Source: DASXSB01 sp036506275
GTDB taxonomy: Bacteria; Methylomirabilota; Methylomirabilia; Rokubacteriales; CSP1-6
DNA: 64,000 nt
Assembly: GCA_036506275.1 (NCBI GenBank)
Contig: DASXSB010000031.1
Coordinates: 7,016 to 71,015 of the forward strand
Reading direction: 5' to 3'
Made by a program: the position numbers and the translations under genes. Under the pieces are notes generated by a model. It searched no databases and was not told where the DNA came from. It worked only from the letters and a program-made list of their open reading frames with translations. This document shows, in pieces, positions 41,319 to 48,092 of the stretch. Numbering within the stretch: the first letter of the stretch is position 1; every line of letters starts with the position of its first letter.

Positions 41319-43195
41319 GCGGCGGCGCCCACGACGACGGTCCCCTCGGGCGCCCACTGCTTCAGCCATCGTTCGAGCTTGACGAGGTTCCACAGAAGGG
41401 TGCGGGAGGGCACGTGTCCGCCGAGATACCGGTCGCGCATCTGCTCGGCCTCGGCGCGCCGCACGTAGGCGAAGACACGGGCGTCGGCGCCGAAGAGCTC
41501 GCGATCCCAGCATCGCGCCTCCAGACGCGCGGTGAGCTCGGGATCCCGGGATCCGACCGCGTGGGTGTTCTCCGCACCTCGCGCCGGCCCGGCCGCGGAT
41601 GCGAGGGCATGCTGGACGAACTGCTTGCGGTATCCGCGTCCGAGCTTCACATCGGCGGGCACGGCGAGGAAGAACTCGATGAGTCGCCGGTCCAGGTACG
41701 GGTACCGGCACTCGAGCCCGAACGCCGACGCCACGGCGTCCATCTGATCGAGCGCGAACACCGTGGCCGGATTCGTGAGTGCCCGGTACGTCGTCTCCTG
41801 GCACCAGGTGGGAAACGTGCGCGGCGGACGCTCCACCGTCCGCTCTTGCATGCCCACCCGCTTCGCGAACGCGGGCTCGATCCACTCCGGCACCTGCCGT
41901 CCCGCCAGCGTCTTCACGCGCCGGCGCCACGCGGGAGAAAGCTGGCCCCAGAGCAGCCAGAGCAGCGTGGCGGCCGAGGCGTCACCGCCGTAGGCGGCAG
42001 CGCGGAGGCGGAGGTCGCGGCGCAGTCGGAGCAGCCGCCCGGCGCGGAGGAGGTCCGCCAGGAATCCGTCCTCGGCGCTCTGGCTCAGCTCGTCGGCGCC
42101 GAAGCCGCTGAGCAGGGTGCGACAGCCGACGTTCCGCGCCGGCTCGAGAAGGAGGGGGACCGTCGGCAAGCCGTCGTGGTGCGGTGTTTCCCCGCACTCC
42201 ATGAACGGCTCGAACGACGTCACCGGCGCGCCGCCCGCGGACGGAACGACGCGACGTATCGGTGTCCCGTACACCAGCTCCAGCCATTCGAGCGCGCCCG
42301 CCTCCTCCGCGTACATCTCGTCGTCGAAGAGCGTGAGGCCCTCCAGGGGAGGCAATCCCGGATCGTCGGCGCGCAACGATTCCGCGGTGGCGGCCACCGA
42401 CGTGGAATCGATCCCGCCGCTGAGCAACATTGCGACGGGACCTCTCCCCGGGAGCCGGCACCCGACCGCGTCCCGGAACAGCGCCGTGAAGTGATCGAGA
42501 TAGTCGTCCTCGCGGCGATAGCGAAGCTCGCCTCCACTCGCGGGCGTCCAGTAGCGAACGATCTCCACGCCATGGGGACGGAGCCGCAGAACGTGTCCGG
42601 GCGGGAGCCGCCGAATCTCCGCGAAGAAGGTGGCGCTGGAATCGCGAAAGCCCATGAGGAGGAGATCGGCGACGGTGGCCTCGTCCAGCCCGCGGCCGAC
42701 GTCGGGATCGGCGAATAGTGCCTTGATCTCCGACGCGAACAGCAGGCGGCGGCCGTTCCAGTGGTAGTAGAGCGGCTTGACGCCGAGCGCGTCGCGCGCG
42801 CAGAGCAGCGTCCGCGTGCGCTCGTCCCACAGCGCGAGCGCGAAGTCGCCGGCGATCCGCGCAAACGCGTCTTCACCGCGGGCGCGGTATATCTCCAAGA
42901 TCATCTCGGCGTCGGACCAAGCGGACGTCGCGCGCTCGGCGCCGAGCACGGCGCGATCGTCGACTCGTCCGTCCCAGGTGATCCAGCACTGGCCCGCCGC
43001 ATCCGCCACCGGGGCCTTTTCGCGCAGCGACGCCGGCGTGGTGGCGAAGAGGCGGTGCCCGAGCGCGATCGGCCCTTTCGCCCACTGCCCCTCACCGTCC
43101 CGCCCACGGTGCGAGAGAGCCTCGGTCATCCGCGCCAGCAGCGCGGGGTCGGCGAGACCGCCGTCGACGCGGCAGATACCGGCGATGCCGCTCAT
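41315..43195 (-). CDS. asparagine-synthetase-like lasso cyclase (first copy)
   Basis: A 626-residue AsnB homologue, by chance or design the same length as its neighbour. It starts MSGIAGICR, again with Ser at the glutaminase Cys position, and has the ATP loop LSGGIDSTS and LLSGFGADELSQ. The two copies are clearly divergent paralogues (for example GYRKQFVQHAL here, GGERKRLLRSAM there). The ATG at 43195 overlaps the B2 stop as ATGA. Together with B1, B2 and the precursor it makes a full lasso machinery. Confidence 0.88.
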   Translation of the reverse strand: MSGIAGICRVDGGLADPALLARMTEALSHRGRDGEGQWAKGPIALGHRLFATTPASLREKAPVADAAGQCWITWDGRVDDRAVLGAERATSAWSDAEMILEIYRARGEDAFARIAGDFALALWDERTRTLLCARDALGVKPLYYHWNGRRLLFASEIKALFADPDVGRGLDEATVADLLLMGFRDSSATFFAEIRRLPPGHVLRLRPHGVEIVRYWTPASGGELRYRREDDYLDHFTALFRDAVGCRLPGRGPVAMLLSGGIDSTSVAATAESLRADDPGLPPLEGLTLFDDEMYAEEAGALEWLELVYGTPIRRVVPSAGGAPVTSFEPFMECGETPHHDGLPTVPLLLEPARNVGCRTLLSGFGADELSQSAEDGFLADLLRAGRLLRLRRDLRLRAAAYGGDASAATLLWLLWGQLSPAWRRRVKTLAGRQVPEWIEPAFAKRVGMQERTVERPPRTFPTWCQETTYRALTNPATVFALDQMDAVASAFGLECRYPYLDRRLIEFFLAVPADVKLGRGYRKQFVQHALASAAGPARGAENTHAVGSRDPELTARLEARCWDRELFGADARVFAYVRRAEAEQMRDRYLGGHVPSRTLLWNLVKLERWLKQWAPEGTVVVGAAA

Positions 43196-43629
43196 CGTGG
43201 AGATCCCGCGCGCGTGGAGAGCAGAGGCGCGAAGCCGCATCCGTCGTCGCCGAACAGCACTTCCCCGTCGCGCTCGAGCCAGGCGTGGGCGGCGAGCGCG
43301 CCGTCGCGGCGGGCGACGCCGATCTGGAGCGTGGTGGCGATGCCGCGGCGGCGGAGGAGCCAGGAGAGAACGAGCGCTTGCTTGAGGCAGGTCACGCGCC
43401 CCGGCGCGTAGCGGCCGGCGACCTCGACCAGCCACGCCAGCCGTGCGATCGACAGCGACGACCCTGCCGGCGCCGGGGGGCACCCGGGAAAGACGTCGGC
43501 CAGCTTCAGCAACGACGCGAGGGGAAGAAAGACGAGGCCGGCATCGGCGACGAAGAAGAGAACCCAGGCACGAACGAGGAGCGCGCGCTCCCCCCGCGGA
43601 AGCTGCGCGAGCTTAAGCAGCCGCCCCAC
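43192..43629 (-). CDS. lasso leader peptidase (B2, transglutaminase-like)
   Basis: A 145-residue protease that removes the leader. The catalytic Cys is in GRVTCLKQALVLSWLLRRRG and the His in LAAHAWLERDGEVL; these are the standard B2 motifs. The GTG at 43629 overlaps the B1 gene by 17 bases and gives the usual B2 size; the open frame before it is in another frame of B1. The start MGRLLKLAQLP has the typical hydrophobic N-terminus. Confidence 0.88.
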   Translation of the reverse strand: MGRLLKLAQLPRGERALLVRAWVLFFVADAGLVFLPLASLLKLADVFPGCPPAPAGSSLSIARLAWLVEVAGRYAPGRVTCLKQALVLSWLLRRRGIATTLQIGVARRDGALAAHAWLERDGEVLFGDDGCGFAPLLSTRAGSPR

Positions 43630-43912
43630 GCTCCACGTCCACCAGCTCGTTCTCGCGCAGGGCCACCACCAGGCGCAGGAGGTCCCACTCGGCCTCGTCC
43701 GGCGTGACATCGTACTCGGCGAGAACCGCCGCGAGGGCAGCGCTCAGCGTCGGATCACGGGTGAGCGCCTGCCAGATGGTCGTGCCCACCGGATCGAGAC
43801 CGAAGTAGACGCCCGTGGTGAGGTTGAGAATGACGGCCTCGCCGTCGAGATCGCGCGAGACCACGTCGGAGCGAATGCGGATGCGCGTGTCGAGCGTGAT
43901 GCCGCCCTTCAT
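43613..43912 (-). CDS. lasso leader-recognition protein (B1, PqqD/RRE domain)
   Basis: A 99-residue PqqD-like protein that holds the precursor leader and presents it to B2. Typical segments are LDGEAVILNLTTGVYFGLDPVGTTIWQAL and EYDVTPDEAEWDLLRLVVAL. The ATG at 43912 is used; an ATG at 43978 in the same frame would add 22 small residues (MPSAWSLLGYAGAAGC..) unlike an RRE domain. First gene of the lasso operon. Confidence 0.87.
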   Translation of the reverse strand: MKGGITLDTRIRIRSDVVSRDLDGEAVILNLTTGVYFGLDPVGTTIWQALTRDPTLSAALAAVLAEYDVTPDEAEWDLLRLVVALRENELVDVERGAAA

Positions 43913-44034
43913 CGCAGCCGAAGAGCCATCGCACCCGGCGGCGCCGGCATAGCCGAGAAGGCTCCAAGCACTCGGCATCACCGTAACAGAGACCGGCGGC
44001 GCCGGATGCGCATTAAATGACCGCCGCCCCCGTC

Positions 44035-44103
44035 TGATCGCGGGTGCGACCCGGTCTGATCCGAGGCGGCCCCGCGTGATCGCGGCGCGACGGAGGTCTG
44101 ATC
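44035..44103 (+). repeat. four phased TGATC repeats upstream of the gamma-glutamyltransferase promoter
   Basis: TGATC occurs at 44035, 44057, 44077 and 44099, spaced 22, 20 and 22 bases, so on one face of the helix. The copies at 44032, 44054 and 44096 extend to GTCTGATC; units one and three are also similar further on. The array ends at the -35 position of the ggt promoter and lies in the divergent gap to the lasso operon. The minus side (43913-44031) has an AT-richer TTTAAT that may be the lasso promoter. Confidence 0.65.
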
Positions 44104-44118
44104 GCCCGCCAGGCCCGG

Positions 44119-44124
44119 TATGAT
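44119..44124 (+). promoter_or_regulatory. -10 box of a predicted leaderless ggt transcript
   Basis: TATGAT, seven bases, then the GTG at 44132. The two ATG codons at 44120 and 44123 lie inside the box itself, arguing that GTG is the true start. Confidence 0.6.
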
Positions 44125-44131
44125 GGCGGGC

Positions 44132-45748
44132 GTGACTTCGTCTCGATGGCCGGAGGCGCACGCGCGCTGCGGCATGGTCGCCTCCCCTCACGCGCTCGCG
44201 TCTCAGGCGGGCGTGGCGATCCTCGCCGCCGGCGGCAACGCCATCGATGCCGCGATCGCCGCCGCCATCACGCTCGCGGTCGTCTATCCGCACATGAACG
44301 GCATCGGCGGCGACAACGTCTGGCTCATCTACGACGCCGGCCGCGCCGACCTGCGCGGCCTGAACGCCGCTGGCCGCTCCGCGGCGTCGGTGACGCTCGA
44401 CGCCTACCGGGCGCGCCACGACGGCGCGATGCCGATCCGCGGCGGTGCCGCCGCGCTCATGGTGCCGGGTACAGTGTCGGGGTGGTGGGAGGCGCATCGC
44501 TACAGCCGGGATCGCATGGGCTCGCCGGTGGCGTGGACGACGCTCTTCGACCACGCCATCCGCCACGCGCGCGACGGATTTCCGGCATCGGCCGCCCAGC
44601 GGCGGATGACCACGGCCGCGCCGGGAATCTTCGAGCCGAGCGCCGCTGCCGACGTGCGGCGGACGCTGTGGCCGATCTACCATCCGGATAGACTGACCGC
44701 GCCTGCCTTCGTCCAGACCGATCTCGGCGCCACGCTGGCGGCGGTGGCGGCGGGCGGGAGCGACGAGTTCTATCGCGGCGCGCTCGCGCGGCGCTTGGTG
44801 GCAGGCGCCGCCGCCGTCGGGAGCCCGCTCACCGCTGCCGACCTGGAATCACACCGCGCGGATTGGGTCACGCCGCTGCGCATCCTTTATCGGGGTGGGG
44901 AGGCGGCGACCCTTCCCCCGCCGACGCAGGGCATGTCCGCGCTCGCGATCCTGGCCCTGCTCGAAGGCTTCGAGCTCGATGTCCTCGACGACGCCACCTA
45001 CGTCCATCTCGTCGTGGAGGCGACGAAGCTCGCCTTCGAGGACCGCGACCGCTACCTTGCGGACCCCACCGTCGTCGCCGTGCCCGTGGAGACGTGTCTC
45101 GACCGTGGGCGCCTCGAGCACCGTCGCACGGCCATCTCCGCGCGAGCGGCGAGGCCGGCCGCGAGCGCGCATGCGGGCGGCGGTGACACGGTGGCCATCG
45201 TGACCGCGGACGCGGACGGCAACGCGGTGTCGGTGATCCAGAGCCTCTACCACGAGTTCGGAGCGGGCGTGGTGGCGGGAGACACCGGCATCGTGCTGCA
45301 GAACCGCGGCGCCTTCTTCTCGCTCGATCCGGCGCATCCCAACTGTCTGGCGCCGCGCAAGCGCACCGCCCACACGCTGATCCCGTCGATGTACCTCGTC
45401 GGGGGGCGGCCACGCTTCGTCTACGGCACCATGGGCGGCGAAGGGCAGCCGCAAACACAGGCCGCGCTCGTCACACGACTGGTCGACCGTGGCCTCGGCC
45501 CCCAGGCCGCGGTCGAGGCACCGCGCTGGCTTTTCGGCCGCACGTGGGGCGAGGTGTCGCGCAGCCTTCGCCTCGAAGGGCGCTTCGGTCCGGCGACGGC
45601 GGAGGCGCTGCGCGCGCGGGGGCACGACGTCGTGCTGATCGACGACTGGAGCGATCTCGTCGGCCACGCCCAGGTGATCCAACTCGACGGCGACGGCCTG
45701 CGCGGCGGATCGGACCCGCGCGCGGACGGTGCTGCTCTCGGGTGGTGA
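44132..45748 (+). CDS. ggt: gamma-glutamyltransferase family protein
   Basis: A 538-residue Ntn hydrolase that cleaves gamma-glutamyl bonds (glutathione and conjugates) or related amides. The catalytic Thr is in GGGDTVAIVTADADGNAVS near residue 350; MGGEGQPQTQ is the second family motif, and MVASPHALASQAG the N-terminal one. No signal peptide is seen, unlike periplasmic Ggt, so it is probably cytoplasmic. The GTG at 44132 is chosen from promoter spacing. It might be an acylase or a oxamate-amidohydrolase relative rather than a strict Ggt. Confidence 0.88.
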   Translation: MTSSRWPEAHARCGMVASPHALASQAGVAILAAGGNAIDAAIAAAITLAVVYPHMNGIGGDNVWLIYDAGRADLRGLNAAGRSAASVTLDAYRARHDGAMPIRGGAAALMVPGTVSGWWEAHRYSRDRMGSPVAWTTLFDHAIRHARDGFPASAAQRRMTTAAPGIFEPSAAADVRRTLWPIYHPDRLTAPAFVQTDLGATLAAVAAGGSDEFYRGALARRLVAGAAAVGSPLTAADLESHRADWVTPLRILYRGGEAATLPPPTQGMSALAILALLEGFELDVLDDATYVHLVVEATKLAFEDRDRYLADPTVVAVPVETCLDRGRLEHRRTAISARAARPAASAHAGGGDTVAIVTADADGNAVSVIQSLYHEFGAGVVAGDTGIVLQNRGAFFSLDPAHPNCLAPRKRTAHTLIPSMYLVGGRPRFVYGTMGGEGQPQTQAALVTRLVDRGLGPQAAVEAPRWLFGRTWGEVSRSLRLEGRFGPATAEALRARGHDVVLIDDWSDLVGHAQVIQLDGDGLRGGSDPRADGAALGW

Positions 45749-45757
45749 CGGACTCCG

Positions 45758-46852
45758 CTATCGTAGGAGTCGCGCGTAATTCTGGCGGCAGCTTACGACT
45801 TTCGGATGACCCGGCCCGAGCGATCTCTCGAAAATCCGGAGGGCGCGTCGATAGAGCGCCTCCGCCCTCGTTCCCCTACCCGTCTGCTTGTTGAGCAGCG
45901 CGAGGTTGTTCAGCGTCATGGCGACATCCGGATGCTCACGGCCAAGCACTCTCTCCTTGACCGCCAGGGCTCGCTGATAGAGCCGCTCGGCTTTCGCGTG
46001 CTCGCCCCGCGCTTGGTGTATGGCCGCCAGATTGTTGAAGTTTACGGCGAGCTCGTAGTGGTTGCGGCCGAACCTGCGTTCGAAGACTGTGATTGCTCTG
46101 CGATACAGCGGCTCCGCCTCATGGTGCTTGCCCTGACGATCGAGGATCGCCGCCAGCGCGGCCGCGTCGGCCGCCACATCGCGATGATTCGCACCGAGCC
46201 CTTTCTGCCTGATCTCCACCGAGCGCCGGGCGAACGACTCGGCCCGGGCATACCTGCCGCGGGCGTGCTCGAGGCCACCCAGGTTGTGATAGATCGTCGC
46301 GACCTCGGGATGGCTCGCGCCGAGCGCTCTTTTCGTGATCGACAGCGCCCGACCGTAGAGCCGCCGCGCCTCGTCGAAACGCCCCGTGTACTTATAGAGA
46401 ACGGCCAGGTTGTTGAGCAGGGCCGCAGACTGCAGATCGTCGGTACCGAACTTGGCTCGTGCGATACGCAGCGCGCGCGCGAAGAGTCGCGCCGCCTCGC
46501 GATAGCGGCCCTGCACGCGCTGGATGTTGGCGAGCTTGCCGAGTGCGTCCGCATAGAGCCTGTCGGCGCGGTCAACGCCACGTGTCTCCCCGAGAATTTC
46601 GACGCAGCGACGGTAACACCGTTCGGCGTCGGCATACTCGCTGCACTCCTCGTGAATCGCGCCCAGCGTTTTCAGGACGCGCGCGCTGTCGGGACTCTGG
46701 GCCCCGCCCGCGCGCTTCAGGACCCTCAGCGCGCGAGCGCAGGCCCGTCGCGCCTTCGCATACTCCCCGCGCCCGAGGTCGAGCGTGGCGAGATGGTGAA
46801 GCCGGCGCGTCTCTTCATATCCCTCCTTGCGATCGCGTCCGTTCCGGATCAC
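45758..46852 (-). CDS. tetratricopeptide repeat protein (kinesin-light-chain type)
   Basis: A 364-residue soluble protein made almost entirely of about eight 42-residue TPR units of the kinesin-light-chain kind. Typical cores are LNNLAVLYKYTGRFDEARRLYGRAL and MTLNNLALLNKQTGR, with HPEVATIYHNLGGLEHARGRYARAE and linkers such as LGASHP, LGREHP and LGPGHP. No catalytic domain or signal peptide. The GTG start at 46852 overlaps the stop of a small peptide gene as GTGA, so the two are translationally coupled. TPR repeats bind peptides, making the small peptides the obvious candidate ligands. Confidence 0.88.
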   Translation of the reverse strand: MIRNGRDRKEGYEETRRLHHLATLDLGRGEYAKARRACARALRVLKRAGGAQSPDSARVLKTLGAIHEECSEYADAERCYRRCVEILGETRGVDRADRLYADALGKLANIQRVQGRYREAARLFARALRIARAKFGTDDLQSAALLNNLAVLYKYTGRFDEARRLYGRALSITKRALGASHPEVATIYHNLGGLEHARGRYARAESFARRSVEIRQKGLGANHRDVAADAAALAAILDRQGKHHEAEPLYRRAITVFERRFGRNHYELAVNFNNLAAIHQARGEHAKAERLYQRALAVKERVLGREHPDVAMTLNNLALLNKQTGRGTRAEALYRRALRIFERSLGPGHPKVVSCRQNYARLLR

Positions 46853-47031
46853 GGCGTCTGGCGCACCTCGTCGACGAGCAGTGTCTCGTTGTGGTTCAGG
46901 CCGCAGCCGGGACGACCGACTTGGTCTGAGCCGCCCCCGCTGACCTTCGTCGCGCTCGCCTTCTTCGGTGGTAGGTCCTTGACCCTGGTGCGTGCCGACG
47001 TCTTCTTCGGTTGACCTTTCGTGCTCTTCAT
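46849..47031 (-). CDS. small peptide with DLPPKK and GG motifs (copy 1), coupled to TPR gene
   Basis: A 60-residue peptide. Residues 18-24 are KDLPPKK, residues 32-34 GGG, then SDQVGRPGCGLNHNETLL up to residue 52. It is a clear paralogue of the gene at 47056-47232. A GGGAGG site lies 5 bases before the ATG, so translation is well supported. The stop overlaps the TPR start as GTGA. The layout (charged N-terminus, conserved DLP element, double Gly, Cys-containing tail) resembles a leader-plus-core precursor, but I do not recognise a named family and no processing enzyme is adjacent. Confidence 0.75.
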   Translation of the reverse strand: MKSTKGQPKKTSARTRVKDLPPKKASATKVSGGGSDQVGRPGCGLNHNETLLVDEVRQTP

Positions 47032-47055
47032 CGCTGCCTCCCTGGGTCCCGTTCG

Positions 47056-47232
47056 TTAACGCGCCGCCTGGCGAGCGTCGAGGAGCAAGGTCTCGTTGTG
47101 GTTGATGTTGCAGCCCGGTCGATAGACTTCGTCCGAGCCGCCCTTGACCTTCACCTCGCGCGTCTTCTTCGGTGGCAGGTCCTTGACCGTGGTGCGTGCC
47201 GTCGTCTTCTTCGTCGGGCTCTTCTCTCTCAT
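47056..47232 (-). CDS. small peptide with DLPPKK and GG motifs (copy 2)
   Basis: A 58-residue peptide: KDLPPKK at 17-23, GG at 31-32, RPGC at 38-41 and NHNETLL at 44-50. About half of its residues match copy 1, best in the KDLPPKK block and in the tail from the double Gly onward. GGAGG lies 5 bases before the ATG at 47232; the stop is TAA at 47056. Tandem paralogues with a conserved tail point to selection on the peptide itself. The single Cys in RPGC and the invariant NHNETLL are the features to explain. Confidence 0.75.
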   Translation of the reverse strand: MREKSPTKKTTARTTVKDLPPKKTREVKVKGGSDEVYRPGCNINHNETLLLDARQAAR

Positions 47233-47251
47233 CTTCGCCTCCCGTCGATTC

Positions 47252-47449
47252 TCAGATCGTGGTTGCTGCGCACAGTGAACTATGCAACGGGCATACCGGA
47301 AATGCGCTGCCGTAAGCCTCCAGCAACTTTTCTTGGGTGATCACAGGAGATCTAAAGACAAGCCACAGGAACTGAGGGAACACGCGACCGTCAGTGTCTA
47401 CTGCAGCAGACGGCATGGCTACAGAAGTAGACGGTTCCGACGTCTTCAC
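47252..47449 (-). CDS. uncertain small ORF in a lower-GC stretch
   Basis: A possible 65-residue product from a GTG at 47449, containing VFRSPVITQEKLLEAYG and two Cys near the end. A second overlapping frame, ATG at 47456 to stop at 47391, would encode a 21-residue Cys-rich peptide (three Cys and two His). Neither has a good ribosome-binding site. The 312-base gap between the two peptide genes around it (47233-47544) is visibly poorer in GC than the neighbourhood, and nothing else is recognisable there. Confidence 0.25.
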   Translation of the reverse strand: MKTSEPSTSVAMPSAAVDTDGRVFPQFLWLVFRSPVITQEKLLEAYGSAFPVCPLHSSLCAATTI

Positions 47450-47544
47450 TGTCCATACCGAGGTCGCCTGGGATTAGAACGGGGTTCCCGTGCTGCCTCG
47501 GCGCAGGCGCTAAGTTGGGCGACTTCCTGCGCTGCCACCAAACG

Positions 47545-47682
47545 TCAACCTGCCGCTTCGCGTACCTTCTGACCGCCCTGCACGCGCTCCCCCTTGGCGC
47601 CGGCCGGCAGGTCCTCCAGACGAGCCTTAGGACGTTGCTCCTCACGCTGGTTGGTCGTCTCTACCTTCGTGTCCTGGTCCAT
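47545..47682 (-). CDS. small peptide with DLP and VQGG motifs (copy 3)
   Basis: A 45-residue peptide with LEDLPAGAKGERVQGG at residues 22-37, the same DLP-to-GG spacing seen in copies 1 and 2, but with a short tail (QKVREAAG) that lacks the RPGC/NHNETLL block. The ATG at 47682 follows GGGAGAG at about 8 bases. It may be a diverged or trimmed family member, or a leader-only regulator. Confidence 0.6.
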   Translation of the reverse strand: MDQDTKVETTNQREEQRPKARLEDLPAGAKGERVQGGQKVREAAG

Positions 47683-47684
47683 GA

Positions 47685-47732
47685 TCACTGCTCTCCCTTG
47701 GTGACGGTGCAGCCGAAGAGTCCTGGCTTCAT
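47685..47732 (-). CDS. possible 15-residue mini-ORF ahead of small peptide copy 3
   Basis: ATG at 47732, preceded by GGGGGAAGAG, encodes MKPGLFGCTVTKGEQ and stops at 47685, two bases before the copy-3 start. The ribosome-binding sequence and close spacing suggest it could be translated and coupled, but 15 codons is little evidence. The bases 47733-47948 beyond hold no gene that I can support. Confidence 0.3.
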   Translation of the reverse strand: MKPGLFGCTVTKGEQ

Positions 47733-47898
47733 CGCATCTCTTCCCCCGCCTCGTTCGCTGAGGCGACGTAGCCTAGCACGGGCGTGCGGCAAGCACCGTG
47801 CCAAATCCACAGCGCGCACCTCGGCGCAGAACATCGCTGTATGAAAGCGTTGACGGTAGGCGATCAGAACGAGGCAAGAGCCGAGGCGTGCCTCATCA

Positions 47899-47917
47899 CG
47901 AAGACAGTGTGTCTTCG
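47899..47917. repeat. 8-base perfect inverted repeat
   Basis: CGAAGACA, GTG, TGTCTTCG: a perfect palindrome with 3-base loop in the accessory gap, just upstream of the decayed ABC-protein fragment. Possible hairpin or operator. Confidence 0.45.
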
Positions 47918-47948
47918 AAAGGCGTCAGCACCGCCGGGCGGTCACCAC

Positions 47949-48092
47949 GTGGACAAAATTCTGAAAAGCGCGAAGCCGAGCGAGTTGCCGGTCGAAACTC
48001 AAGACCGGCAAACCCTGGGCCTCACGATCCCGCCGTGGTTCCTGTCGCGCGCGAGATCATCCAATGACGTCGTCCGATCCGACACGTCTTAG
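47949..48092 (+). pseudogene. decayed C-terminal fragment of an ABC_sub_bind-type substrate-binding protein
   Basis: The frame from 47949 reads VDKILKSAKPSELPVE and, after an apparent deletion, TLGLTIPPWFLSRARS. This is the closing signature of the ABC substrate-binding family (…VDKILKGAKPxDLPVEQPTKFELVINLKTAKALGLTIPPxLLxRAD…), with the PTKFELVINLKTAK part missing. Nothing upstream in any frame matches the rest of such a protein. The fragment overlaps the cytochrome stop by 3 bases. It marks a past rearrangement at this spot. Confidence 0.65.

Noticed and set aside
44032..44110. TGATC array as a CRISPR
   Set aside because: Repeat core of only 5-8 bases, spacing of 20-22 bases and no cas genes; it fits regulator sites.
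44120..44131. ATG ATG at 44120/44123 as the ggt start
   Set aside because: Both lie inside the TATGAT -10 box and have no ribosome site; the GTG at 44132 fits the spacing seen at other genes.
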